Shown here: positions 36,899-49,500 of the stretch, one piece after another
Numbering within the stretch: position 1 is the stretch's first letter
Layout: every line of letters begins with the position of its first letter
Assembly: GCA_900660155.1 (NCBI GenBank)
Contig: CABFPE010000129.1
Location: 671,250-735,249, forward strand
Direction: 5' to 3'
Origin: Hofstenia miamia
Taxonomy: Eukaryota; Xenacoelomorpha; Acoela; Hofsteniidae
DNA: 64,000 nucleotides
Position numbers and translations under genes: made by a program
The notes under the pieces: model-generated
The model's database searches: none
Told to the model about the DNA's origin: nothing
What the model saw: only the letters and a program-made list of their open reading frames with translations

Positions 36899-37071
36899 AT
36901 ATATATATATATATAGGTATAGCAACTGCTGTGTATGTTGAAAAATGTACACACTGGTCCGAATAATAATTTTTGTTGACCACTGTGTACTTTTCCCTTG
37001 TATGTAGCGGTATTTCACTTCTGAAATTCACAAATTTTGAGTTATGTGGACTTTGACTATACAGTGATAAT
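36899..37071 (+). mobile_element. Second copy of the tandem-repeat element (head only)
   Basis: A TA microsatellite to 36915 is followed from 36916 by the same head as at 7829 (about 90% identical). It stops at the N run at the point where the tandem units would be approached, so the repeats probably caused the gap. Confidence 0.8.
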
Positions 37072-38071
37072 NNNNNNNNNNNNNNNNNNNNNNNNNNNNN
37101 NNNNNNNNNNNNNNNNNNNNNNNNNNNNNNNNNNNNNNNNNNNNNNNNNNNNNNNNNNNNNNNNNNNNNNNNNNNNNNNNNNNNNNNNNNNNNNNNNNNN
37201 NNNNNNNNNNNNNNNNNNNNNNNNNNNNNNNNNNNNNNNNNNNNNNNNNNNNNNNNNNNNNNNNNNNNNNNNNNNNNNNNNNNNNNNNNNNNNNNNNNNN
37301 NNNNNNNNNNNNNNNNNNNNNNNNNNNNNNNNNNNNNNNNNNNNNNNNNNNNNNNNNNNNNNNNNNNNNNNNNNNNNNNNNNNNNNNNNNNNNNNNNNNN
37401 NNNNNNNNNNNNNNNNNNNNNNNNNNNNNNNNNNNNNNNNNNNNNNNNNNNNNNNNNNNNNNNNNNNNNNNNNNNNNNNNNNNNNNNNNNNNNNNNNNNN
37501 NNNNNNNNNNNNNNNNNNNNNNNNNNNNNNNNNNNNNNNNNNNNNNNNNNNNNNNNNNNNNNNNNNNNNNNNNNNNNNNNNNNNNNNNNNNNNNNNNNNN
37601 NNNNNNNNNNNNNNNNNNNNNNNNNNNNNNNNNNNNNNNNNNNNNNNNNNNNNNNNNNNNNNNNNNNNNNNNNNNNNNNNNNNNNNNNNNNNNNNNNNNN
37701 NNNNNNNNNNNNNNNNNNNNNNNNNNNNNNNNNNNNNNNNNNNNNNNNNNNNNNNNNNNNNNNNNNNNNNNNNNNNNNNNNNNNNNNNNNNNNNNNNNNN
37801 NNNNNNNNNNNNNNNNNNNNNNNNNNNNNNNNNNNNNNNNNNNNNNNNNNNNNNNNNNNNNNNNNNNNNNNNNNNNNNNNNNNNNNNNNNNNNNNNNNNN
37901 NNNNNNNNNNNNNNNNNNNNNNNNNNNNNNNNNNNNNNNNNNNNNNNNNNNNNNNNNNNNNNNNNNNNNNNNNNNNNNNNNNNNNNNNNNNNNNNNNNNN
38001 NNNNNNNNNNNNNNNNNNNNNNNNNNNNNNNNNNNNNNNNNNNNNNNNNNNNNNNNNNNNNNNNNNNNNNN
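37072..38071. other. Assembly gap (1,000 N)
   Basis: Exactly 1,000 N, placeholder length. It begins inside the tandem-repeat element. Confidence 1.
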
Positions 38072-38419
38072 TTGCTCAACAATAACAGTATCCATTTTAA
38101 GATATTTGGTATACTCTTTGAGATATTTGGTATTCGTTTTGAGAAATTCCTATTAAGTACTAACCCGAAAACCCTGGTATTTTATAGATAATAGAGATTT
38201 TGACGAAATCACACATTTGAAAATTTGTACTTGTGAATTTTAGGCAAACTGTATTGTTTAAAATTTTAATTGAAAAATAGCTTTTTAAGTAAACCTCCAT
38301 GCCTAATTTAAATAACTTATGGAATGATTTGCTTTACTTTTGCTGTAATTTCACGAACAAATGTATTTGCCTGTTTATTATGCAGTTTAGTTAGGTTTAA
38401 GTGGTGGTGCTAAAGATGG
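38072..38419. other. No gene seen
   Basis: A short direct repeat of 'gagatatttggtat' type sequence (38098-38135) is the only pattern noted. Confidence 0.4.
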
Positions 38420-39390
38420 ATATGTCTGCGAGGAGTGATGCTCCACGAGTACATCATCGGATGCCTTTGGGAAATTGAAGAAAACAACTCACGAGCAATA
38501 CTGGGTGCAATGCAATGTTTGTGACACGTGGACCCATCTATCTTGCTCAAAACTGCCCGGGGAAGTATTTCAATTTTTATCAAATAACATCTTCTATCGC
38601 TGTTATATTTGTATAAAGAACCCAACACGAAAAGTAACAGATATCCCTTCGTTGAAAACCGAAATTGTTGATCCACTAAAGAACGTGATTGTTTCTCAGA
38701 TTTCTAAGGTCACTGGTTGTGTTCCTGGCCAAACTCAAGTCCCTCGTAGTACAGTTGCAGTTGAACATCACGATCGTGGTATCCGTATAGAGGGAGTTCC
38801 TGAACAACAGGGAACTGAACTTGCGAGAATGGGAAAAGATAAAAGTTAAGTCGAAAAAGTGCTTGCTCTAAAAGTAAGCGCTACCAATACTGATGTTAGA
38901 CGAATAGGGAAATTTAATCAAGATAAAACTCGTCCTATCGTTTTTAGCGTGCATAATCTATGGGATAAAAGGCTTATCATACTGTCTTCACCGAAAATGA
39001 GGTCATACAACAAAAAGTTTTTTCTGACGAAGGAACCTAGACCACACGAACTTGTTCGCAATCGCGAAGCACTCAAAAAACGATATGAACTGGTAGAAAA
39101 TGGCACTGATAAATCTACATTCCGTATCCGCAACTTCACTCTAGAAGTAAGGCAACCGGATGATTCATGGCAACCGTTATTATTATTCCTTCCTTCAAAC
39201 CCATTAGCGACTATATCAAGGAACGAGATGAAACAATGTTTGCTAAGATTTCGACGACTCCCCTTTAAAGCGAATGATCCCATCACGTCAGGAATATACT
39301 GATTCTCTACTCAGGGAGAGACTTCCCTCATCACTCAACGACAGCAACAAACTGCGGGATGTGTTTCCTAATCGCCTCCTCCGGTGTTAT
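38420..39390 (+). mobile_element. LINE ORF1 with PHD-like zinc finger
   Basis: The first part (38475-38849) has a PHD-type finger: QCNVCDTWTHLSC followed by a hydrophobic spacer and YRCYIC. Upstream Cys pairs near 38427 lie in another frame. A second frame (38859-39302) has the LINE ORF1 nucleic-acid-binding pattern: V-R-R-I-G-K, RPIVFSVHNLWDKR, then a basic region. A shifted continuation to about 39390 holds a final R-L-P-S-S-L-N-D-S-type segment. PHD-plus-RRM ORF1 proteins are known in CR1/L2-type LINEs. The frame changes mean it is a relic. No ORF2 follows. Confidence 0.7.
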
Positions 39391-40139
39391 AATTTTTAAC
39401 TGAGTATGTCGGATGTTTTTTCTGATATTTAACTATATCCGACTGCAGCAATTATTCGGTTTGTAGACATTGTTTTGCAAATGGTTTCTTTACATATTAA
39501 CATTATATTGTAATCAAGGCTGCCCATTTTTAGTGAATTCCTTTATAAGTGGTAAGTGTGAAGCATTATGAATCTCTTTGAATAATGTCTATATTTAATT
39601 ATATGAAACATCTCCAGGAGTTCTATTCTAAATATGTAATAAATGCACATTATCCTTAGAATTTTTATTGTCTTAGGCATGATTTTTAACGTTGAGAAAA
39701 ACCTTTCCATTGCACCGATTAATCTTTAAGATGTGTAGCATATAGCTTTCAATTTTCTGCCAAAATTTTCTACAAAATTGAATATAATTCAGAATTTATG
39801 CATCTTACAAGTCCAATTCATTGAATTGAAATTTGTGACTTGTACTAATTTTTTCATGGCACCCCCATTTATAGCAGTGCAAATTTCAACAATGACACCT
39901 TTATTGATGGCATTCTTTTAAAGATAGAAAATATTAATATCTATGAACCTACAATAATGTACTCGATTTTGTTGTGATTCGATACACTCTTTTGCATTAG
40001 GTGTTACCATGCTTTGAATGCTAAAATCGTGAATAAAAATCATTTTACCAATGTATGATGATTGCATTTATTACTTATTTCGTTATTATAATATCAAAAC
40101 ACAACATGGTTTGTTTAAAATTCATTCATTTATTAAATG
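39391..40139. other. No gene seen
   Basis: Where ORF2 of the LINE would be expected I find no endonuclease or reverse-transcriptase motif. AT-rich. Confidence 0.45.
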
Positions 40140-40189
40140 TCTAATACAGCCCATTGAAATCCCCGTGCATAGCACGGGCAGTTTCCTAG
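40140..40189 (+). mobile_element. Helitron-like 3' terminus (hairpin plus CTAG)
   Basis: A perfect hairpin CCCGTGC-ATA-GCACGGG at 40162-40178 is followed 7 bases later by CTAG (40186-40189) and then T. Helitrons end in a short GC-rich hairpin, about 10 bases, and CTRR, and insert between A and T. Hairpin, spacing and CTAG|T all fit. The matching 5' TC end was not found; it may lie in the gap to the left. No Rep/helicase coding was seen nearby, so this would be a non-autonomous copy. Confidence 0.55.
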
Positions 40190-42249
40190 TAGTATTCAAA
40201 TACTTGCTCTAACTTATCTCTATTTTAATAGTTAAAATTTGGACAGATATTTTCCCATGCTTTTGTAACCAAGAAATTTATATTTTGAAATAAGATTCTC
40301 CTCTTTAAACGTTTGTTTACATATTTAAGTGCAAAGCGCATAAATTTTCTCCAGTAATACTACGCTATTAAAACAATGTTGTTAAATTTTTTAATTCTAT
40401 GGATTTAAAGAGCTTTTTTATAAAATATGCTCTAAAATTAACCCCAAAGAAAATTTCAAATGTTGTAACACGTTGACTTTATTTTGACCTTCAAATTTGT
40501 AAAATGCATAGATACGAAAACTATTAAATTTCTAACTATATAGACAAAATTGACCTTTATTTCAATTTTGACTTTTTTACTTTTGTTCGCACCAGTTATA
40601 ATATATTTATTAATGTTTTCCTTCAAAAAGTTTTTGTCTTCCAAGAATTTTGTTCAGAATAAAATCATTGTAATTCATTGGGGTACATCGCGATGTTTTT
40701 AAGAAAGATACAATGTGCAAATAAGTAAATAAATGTAGGCATGAATGACAGCAATGCCTAGGGTGCCTCATTAAATATTCACGTGCAAACTTGCAAGTAG
40801 ATTTTTGATTATGTGAATGAATATATGCTAAATTTCAAAATCCGCCCTTTGGAGGAGACATACATTGCTGTCAATCGAAAATATTTAAAATATAGACATT
40901 TTTAACATTAGGCTGTAGCTATAAAACAAATTTGTACAGCAACGTTGCAAAATGTTGTTTCGGGCATGCCCTAAATTTTTTTTATTATAACATGTGAGCT
41001 GTATTCAATGCCATTATAATAATATATGACATATAATAATATTCTTTATTACATGAATTTTTACTAAGCAATTCAATATTTTTTCAGTAAGATGGTCATT
41101 CATAATGCGCTGATCAGACGAAAATATTGAAATGTGGCGTAATTTCTTATGTATGAGTTTTACTTTCAAGCAAAAGAATATTCTTGGTCCCATATCCAGC
41201 GCTAAAAAATTTTGGTATAGTAAAAAATTTAATGTCATCCATTCTGTACACACAACAAATTCAAGGCTTTGTGAATATTTTGCATTCAATGACAATTTTT
41301 GCTAGTGAAAACTAAATATTGCCATTGAAATAGTAATGCAATAAATTTGGTTGCAGCTGTAATGTTAAAAAAGTTTCTTTCTTGGGCATAATATATACTC
41401 TAAACCAATAAAAAATAAATGTCCGGAGTAAAACTAATCAGTAATAGATGTGTCTCGTTGAGGCGTCCCCACTGGTGATTTAGTTGTCTATTTCACTGAT
41501 CAAGTGTTTTCACCCGAACATTTTAGTTTTGTATGTACGAACATTTTTACTTCACAGTATGGAATATATATATACTTATAATTATTTGTCTGCATGGAAT
41601 TCTAAATTTTTTCCATTTTTTCTAAATCCAATTCTTCTCAGCAATAGACATTTCAATATCGATCACGGTCATGCAAGCAAATTGAGCAATTTAATATCTC
41701 AGTGCATGCTCGTTTCATTGTGATAATTATTGACAAAATGGTAACATCTAAAAATTAATATTGCATGATCTCAAAGAATTAATATTCTTCGTTAAAAAAT
41801 ATTTGCAACATTTGGAATTCAGTATTTTGAAAATTTGATATTCTACCTTCAAAATTATCGTATTTGTAGTCTCATGGCTACTTGAGACAACCTGCAACCA
41901 AAAGAAAGTCATGGGTTATTCATCGATCAAATGAATAATGGGCGTTTTCTATGTATATTTTTATGAAAGTGCGTTCAGTCTAGCATCATTCTGTCGTATA
42001 TCAATAGATGCTTCCCTGAACACACCTTCACGATTTTTTTAATACTAACATTAAATTTTGGAACGAATTGACAGGCCATGTTAAATATTTTTGGCAATGA
42101 AATGTATAGAAAAATTCAATCAATGTGACTTGCTTTGGAACTAAAAATGCATACATTGAGCAATCAAATTATGTTTTGCAACTGTGCGAATTCGAATTTA
42201 GTACAATTATTTTATTCATATTAATTGAAAATTATTTTAAATTTTGAAA
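40190..42249. other. Intergenic region before LIN9
   Basis: AT-rich, with no gene or recognised repeat. The LIN9 promoter should lie in the right part; no core element could be assigned. Confidence 0.5.
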
Positions 42250-45200
42250 ATGGAGTTCAGTTTTAGGTTATTTGCTATGAGTGATGAAGAGATTTCATAT
42301 CGACATGTAAGTTCTGATTTCTGTCAAAGTTTTACGATAAGTTTAGCCGACTCGTATACGAAAACGCAACAGGCGATATGACAATGATGATATAATCACC
42401 GCACCTTTGAACCGCAGTGGTCGGCCAGGAAGTTCTGAGAAGCATAAGCGATCTGATCCATCACCAATCAACTTAGAATCAATCACAGAAGAAGCGGTTG
42501 GGATTTTGTATATATTTAGGAAATTAACGCTATGTGTTCTTTGATGTTAATTTCTTATTTTATATAAAGATATTGTTAAACATAATGAATTACCACATCT
42601 TTCATACAAGAATCAAATGATTTGGGGTTGTTTGCCTACGCGAATAAAGGAGTTTACAATATACGTTTGAAAAGTTTAGTCTGTCTTGACGGAATATTCG
42701 CAGACCAAGGTCTCACAATTGGTCACATAAAAACGGTGTCCAAGAATTATTTACATTCCTTTTTCGACACTTTAGCAAAGTGGATAGTATCCTAGCCAAA
42801 ATAGAATGGTGTGTAGGCGTGAGGTTTAGGATTGATTGTGGTATGTAAAGCCGAAACCTGAGAATTTCCAGATCACATGTAGGTTGCCAAATAGATTGAA
42901 AGTGAAATCCACATTGCTTACGGAAACTGTAAGGGAATGTATTTCGTGCAAAAAATCCAAGGGGTTATTGTCGATTTATGCAGAGTTGTGATATTGCTCA
43001 TCAAATACATGGCCAATGGGTAGCTTTTTGAATCCGATTACCAGACGGGTATCTAAATGCTTTGTATAAATATAGTCGCCAATGGTTTTGAATGGGATGG
43101 ATTTGATTTATCTGATTGACGAATAGCTTTAGTTCTACTTTTATTTAGTTAGACACATCGAAGTGAATGGATGTAACTTGCATTTTTGCGCTATGGTCGT
43201 TATGTAAAGTTACTACCGAAAAAATCATTAAAATGAAATGTTATATACAATATTTGTGTAAATGCTTCTATGGTAGTCAATATATTTTTCAAAGAATAGT
43301 GTGTTTACAATTAGGGTTGCTATGTGTTTATAGTGTGATAAGCCTAGCATAAATCGTAAAATGTCTTTGTGACAACTATTCTATTTATGCCCTGCTTTTG
43401 GTGATGTTTCTTATGTGCTAAAACTCTGGATATCTACTTGCCGCTTACTAAGCTTGTTTTTAATGAACACCTTGAAACTGGGGTTTTTAACTATCTCGAC
43501 GTCTAGATTTCAATTTCATTGCCCATTTGGACTTCTGGAACTTCGCCACCCTTAGGCGAAACAATATTGCGTGCCTCATCTCTGAATTCATTTGACGAAA
43601 AATCATGAATTACGTCTTATTCTCATTTAAATATATTTATGCTGTTGGAGACATCTTTTACAGTCTCATTTTTAAAGTCGCATTCTTAAAGTCTGATTGT
43701 AGATGTTTTGTTGCTATGATTGGACTGTTGTTTTACTATTATACATATATCGCACCGCATTGAATTATATTATTTATTTACTTATATCATTTACAAATAT
43801 ATTAAAAATAATAGGTCCCAGGTTATTTACTTTGGCACGCTGTTGTCTAAAAATTGTGTTAATTCTCTTGATTGCTCATTATATCCATATCTGTATTGAA
43901 ATCTAGGCTGTCAAACGCTTTGCTTAGATCAAACAAGGCAACACTACTTCTAAGGTTGTTATTTAATTTAAGCATTACACTCAGTTTCAACAAAGCATCT
44001 AATTTACTATGTGTCTTTCCAAATCCAAACTCATTTACTCCTAAAATATTATTGTCTAACAGATAGAAATTTATTTGTATTCATAAGTTTTTCAAAAATT
44101 TTAGTAAATGAATTTGTAATCGAAATATGACAACAATGTTCACACTTCGTAGGGTCACCATTTTTGAATACTGTTGTTACATCTGCTTTTCTAAGTATTT
44201 TTGGAAAAAAAATTGAATTATATATAGCAATATATATGCAAACAAATTGTGATCAGCAAAGCAATCAATGTAATCCTTTATGATAAATATTGGTTATACT
44301 GTCACGGAAAATCTAAGTTTCGAATGTGAATTCGCGTAACCCCTCAAAAGTTTCCAATTGGTATACAAATATTATATGTAGAATGTGACTATAATATCTT
44401 AACGGGAATGTTGAAAACGATAAGACTGTCTTGATAGAGAAATTATATTAATATTAACTTTCTTTCTTTTTCATCAGAGAAAACTGGGTTTACACCTGGC
44501 TTTTGAATTTTGTCAGATTCTTTCTTCATATAGTGTAATAGGGTGCTATGGCTTAAACAACGTTTTCTTGCCGCAACTCTCCCTTCTACTCCTGTTTTTA
44601 TTTCATCAAGAGCAGCTGTTATTGCTTTTTGAGAAAAGTTAACACGATCAGTTTTTTAACGAAATTTCTTACCATCTTGTTTTATTAGCCTGATAAAATA
44701 TTTAGAAACATTATTTGCGTTAAACACTTAATATTATTGGTATATAATTAGTTCAACTGCAGGGTTGTCTTTATGAAAGACCTTACATACATAATCTTTT
44801 GGCTGGGGCAATATGAACCGAATGGTTCATAATGCCCCAGTTGGAGTGATCTTAAAAAAACCGGTTTCCCAGCAGTATTGAAGCAATGTACAGATAAAAA
44901 CCAACATGCAGTACTATCTTCTAACTGCAAAAGGCCAAGTTTCTTGGGTCTCCATACTGTTAATACCAGGTTTTCTAAAACTGATATGGAAATTTACTTT
45001 CCATCTCAAAAATCACACTTCTTGTCTCCCTACTCAACTACAACAACAGCTGACCTGAAAATTTGGCGCCAAAACAACCATGGTGGGCATGTGACCAAGC
45101 CATGAAAACATGGCTTTCAGCTGTTTTTCAGTAAATGGTCTGGTTCATAAGGCCCCGGTCTCCCCCACATTGCGGCACGAGTCTTACGTGATGTTGGATG

Positions 45201-46511
45201 TGAATAATCGTAGTTTGATTTTATCTAAATACATTTACCATTGGTCAAGAGTAAATTCAGAAAAGCTTTGAAAAATAAAATAAAATTTCAAACCTGAGAC
45301 ATTATGACAGTCAGATAATGTATTTATACAAGTCCCCAATTACTCAATTACTAAATGGCCTGACGTAGTCGTCAGTTCCGAAGAAACTGAAATTATCGAC
45401 GAAGATAACTTTTGTTTAAGTACACCACGCAGTTTCGTGCACCAGCGAAAACAGTGCCAAAAGAATGTGAAGCAGTTATTCTAGTGCTAGTTCTGTGAGT
45501 TCTATTAGCTTACATTGTACAATTACTTCTGAATACTCAATGGATATAGTATTACACCGAAAAAATTCAACTTCTTGCACATGAAAATCTCTCTCAAGAA
45601 AAGGAAGACATTTTGAATTCGATACTTACATCAGATGATATCAAAATAGATATTTCAATAGTACCACTTGTAATCAATAAGGAGAGATGACCCTTAGTGA
45701 ACGGAATTGCATTATACCCCAAAGTCATGAACGAAAATTTACAATGAAATTACTTTCACAGTACAGTTCACATATATTTTTTTGGATTTAATACGAATGA
45801 AGAATTTGAAGAATACTGAAGAGAAGACCTTTAGAAAAATGGCCAATGTTTCACCTAGAACAAGGCAAATTATGGATAATATATTTCTTAAAACCATCCT
45901 GTCTCCAGTACGTCGATGACACTGCGATTTTCAACTTTAGTAGTTCTTTGCCTCCAATATTACCTCTGATCTCCACGCTTCTCCCTGATGGTGGCCTTCT
46001 CGTGCCTTGTTCCACTCCATGGAACGGTTCCAGAATTATGCTTTCAAATGGATCTCTCTTTTGCCATACAAAGACGCTCTTCTCAAATTTTCCACTCCCC
46101 CTCTGTCACTCTACTTCCAGACCTGTGATCTCCTCCTGTTCAATCGCTTGCTCGCTCGCAAATTGTTCTTTGATCCTTTTGATTTCATAAAGTTTTCTAA
46201 TTCCTGCTGCACTCGATCTGATGATGTTGTCACCTTCTCCATTCGTCGTACGAAGAAACATCGCACCCTTCACTCGACTTATACTGCGGCTAATTACATC
46301 TTGACTTTCAACCTTCCAACAGCCATTGATTTCTTTTCTCCGCCGCCTCGCTTCAAGAAGTCTTCGATGTCTTTCCTGTTTGCTGAGCCCTTCTACAACT
46401 TCGCCTACTCTTCCATCTGCTCCTACTTTATCTCCTGCTACTGTCCCCGCTGCCGTAAAACTGGATTTGTTTTTTATTTTGTAGTGTTTGCCTTCACCGG
46501 CTAATAATGTC

Positions 46512-46566
<55 letters not shown>

Positions 46567-49500
46567 TATAAGATTGAATACCGTTTATCCGATATTTTTC
46601 TAACGGGTGTCCCAAAAAAACTTTACCTGTTTGATTTCATGTAATGTAAAAACTATAGAAGCCGTCGAACTAAAATATACTCCATTGCATGTAGAAAGGG
46701 CTAACTTTGATTTTGATATGTAACACTTAATTATCCGTGCAATATTGTCAGAGCAATTAAAATTAAAAGTTGAACTACCATTTTTGAAAATTTCAGAAAT
46801 TAGCATAAAACTGCACATCAAATTAAAATTTAGTTAACTTGTTGATTGTTTTAATATTCCTAAAATAATGCGTTTATGTACAAAAGGATTAATTAATATC
46901 AGTTTATTCATTCTTGAGTCAGAATGCACCTTTGTGATCTAGAGATCATGCCATCAAAAGCGTTTTGGATCATTTCTAGACCCAAAGATTCACAAACAGA
47001 AGCGATTGTTTCGCGTAATTCTCTGAGATGCCTTGGCTGCTGATCACGCTGCATGTTCCAAATTGTTTGCTTTAGATAGCTCCAAAGAAAAAGGTCAGAA
47101 ATTGCCAGATCAGGAGATCGTGGGGGCCAGGGCCGATCGCCACGATTTCCCATTAATAATCGGCCGGGAAATTGACCTCGAAGATACTGCATTGTCGTGT
47201 AGCTTGCGTGACATGGAGCTCCGTCTTGCTGCCACCACATAACATGCCTATCGATATTGTAGATGAGAAAATCTCTTTGGATGACCTTACTCTGCTGTCA
47301 AGATTTCGATAACAACACCTATCCTAGTCAAACCAACCCATACCATCACTTTGTCAGTGCCTTGAGGAAATTCAACATAATGATCAGACGGATGTCCAGC
47401 ACCTTTTGCTGCGTATCTTATAATGTTTCTTGAATTTATTTCCGAGTTTAAGCTGAAAATTGCTTCATCTGATACGATTAGTCGGTCAAGGGAATCAGAA
47501 TTCTGCTTTGTTGTGTTGACAAATCGATTGCAGAACGCCAAACGTTGTTGCATTCTCTCAATTGGTGCATCCGTAATAGTATATATGGGTGAAATTTGAT
47601 ATCCTGTTTGACAATTCGATTAACACTGCTTCGACTTAATCTCAGCCCATTTCTTCTTGCTGACCTTAAACCATCTTCCAAAAGTGACTGTCAGATCACA
47701 TCTATATTTTCTTCCGTTCTGACAGTTCTTAATCGACCACTTCTTCATTTGTTAAGATTGTGGCGAGTGCCTTCTCGCACGAACTTTTCAAATGTTGCTT
47801 TAATTGTTGGCTTACTCGGGGCTGAAATAACATGACATCTTAGCGGCCATTGCCTTAATACTTGACAAACATTGTTTGTCCGAGCGTATTCGATACAAAC
47901 TCTTCGGTCCTTTGTTAACCGCGACATCTTTGCCAATTAATATTTAACCGAAAATGTTTCTTTCCTTGCAAGTTCGAGTTCCAAGGGACATCAAATGGAA
48001 CAGTTTTTTCCATTAAGTGGAACTTGAATTATTACTTTATTCCAAAGAATCATTCTTTAGTGTAATTTTTATTTTCAAAAGTAATTTCGCAATGAAAAAG
48101 CCTATAATTAAAGTTACAATCACAAAAGTTTCAATGGAAGTAGCAAGGGTTTCCCAATTATTTTAATAAACCGATTTTTGTCATGTTCACAAATTTTGAA
48201 GCGGCTTGCAACATCAAATGCTTGTATCTCCGGCAATATCGTAAGGATAATTTAATGCTATATATCAAAATCTAAGTTAGCCCTTCCTGCATACAATGCT
48301 GTTTATTTCAGCTCAATCGTTTTTATAGTTTATGAGTTACGTTAAAATAAACAGGTAGAGTTTTTTTGGGACACCCGGTATTAGCGTTAAGTCACAGGGT
48401 GTTAACTTACACATTGTTGTACTGGAATAAAAAAGATGAAAATCCCTGATGGGATAAACTCGATTTCAGGTAGCCCTACTAATTAATTAAAATTAAAATC
48501 TATGTTTGGCAATCACAGCGTGCTATTAATTACTAAAATCCATCACAGAATAATTGCATCTGTGTAAAAAATGTTGTGAATGAAATACAAGTATTTACAA
48601 AATTGAGTGAACGTTGAAAATTGAGTTAAGTAAAATCCTATTCATTATTTTGTGATTTGTACAATTTAGAAAGACAAAATACAAACTCCCATTGACTCTT
48701 CCAATGCAACCCCTTTCGTGCATCCCCAACATCGCCAGTTATCATCGTATGCAGTCTCTCCCAAAATACGTGTTTCCAGTGACCTGCCTCCCCATGTAAG
48801 GTAAGCAAAATCATATATTTATAATTATCCTTCACTAGTTCATTCCATGGAAATTCCTGTACATTTCTCGTGGATTGTTTCTCATTCCACTGGCAATCAA
48901 ATTTGAAACAAATCGGTTTTCATCCTATCACAAGATAATAATATCTCAGAGGCGGCATTTAATTCTTATCAATTGTGCCTCTTGTATTGTGGATTTCTAA
49001 ACATTAGCTTTACACAAACAACAGTGTAAACTTTCGTAAAATTGAAGGTTAAAATTGCAGTATCCGTTGTTAAATTCAGTATCATATTAAATTATATTCA
49101 GCATATTAAGAAGTTTTATGATGAGATTAATATTGAAAGTAAGATTAAGTAAAGATAGTTCAACTGTAGAAGTAAAATGGTCCAAAGCTTACCAAATGAC
49201 ATGATACATCTCCTTCAAATGGACTTACCTTTATAATCTATAGTCTCATTGCAGATAAACACTATCAATACAATACAATATAGAATTCATTCACAAAGCC
49301 TTTTTAGACTCCAAAAGGTATATCGAAGAAGACCACAGTTAGTTTATGATCTTCACAGTGGGCCTTTGGAATTTGGAAGACAACTGAAGAATTTTCTTAA
49401 GCTACCCAAAGCCTACAAATGGTGCACTTATGAATGGTTTTATTCTAACATCGACAGGTAGTATTTTGCATCACTACTCTATTAAGGCCTGCCCTAGGGT

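Larger units (their letters stand above)
42508..49307 (+). other. 6.8-kb second intron of LIN9
   Basis: It runs from a GTATAT donor to a 'cctttttag' acceptor. It contains LINE pieces at 43780 and 45900, a pogo-type HTH at 44470 and a mariner-like element at 46603. The rest (42508-43779 and 48379-49307) shows nothing recognisable. The upstream boundary depends on the less certain exon 2. Confidence 0.55.

Noticed and set aside
37028-38191. Long open frames spanning the second N run
   Set aside because: Same reason: 1,000 N placeholder.
38918-39286. 122-codon minus frame
   Set aside because: Antisense shadow of the LINE ORF1 frame.
46106-46513. 135-codon minus frame opposite the LINE
   Set aside because: It is the antisense shadow of the plus-strand LINE C-terminal frame, which has the recognisable motifs.
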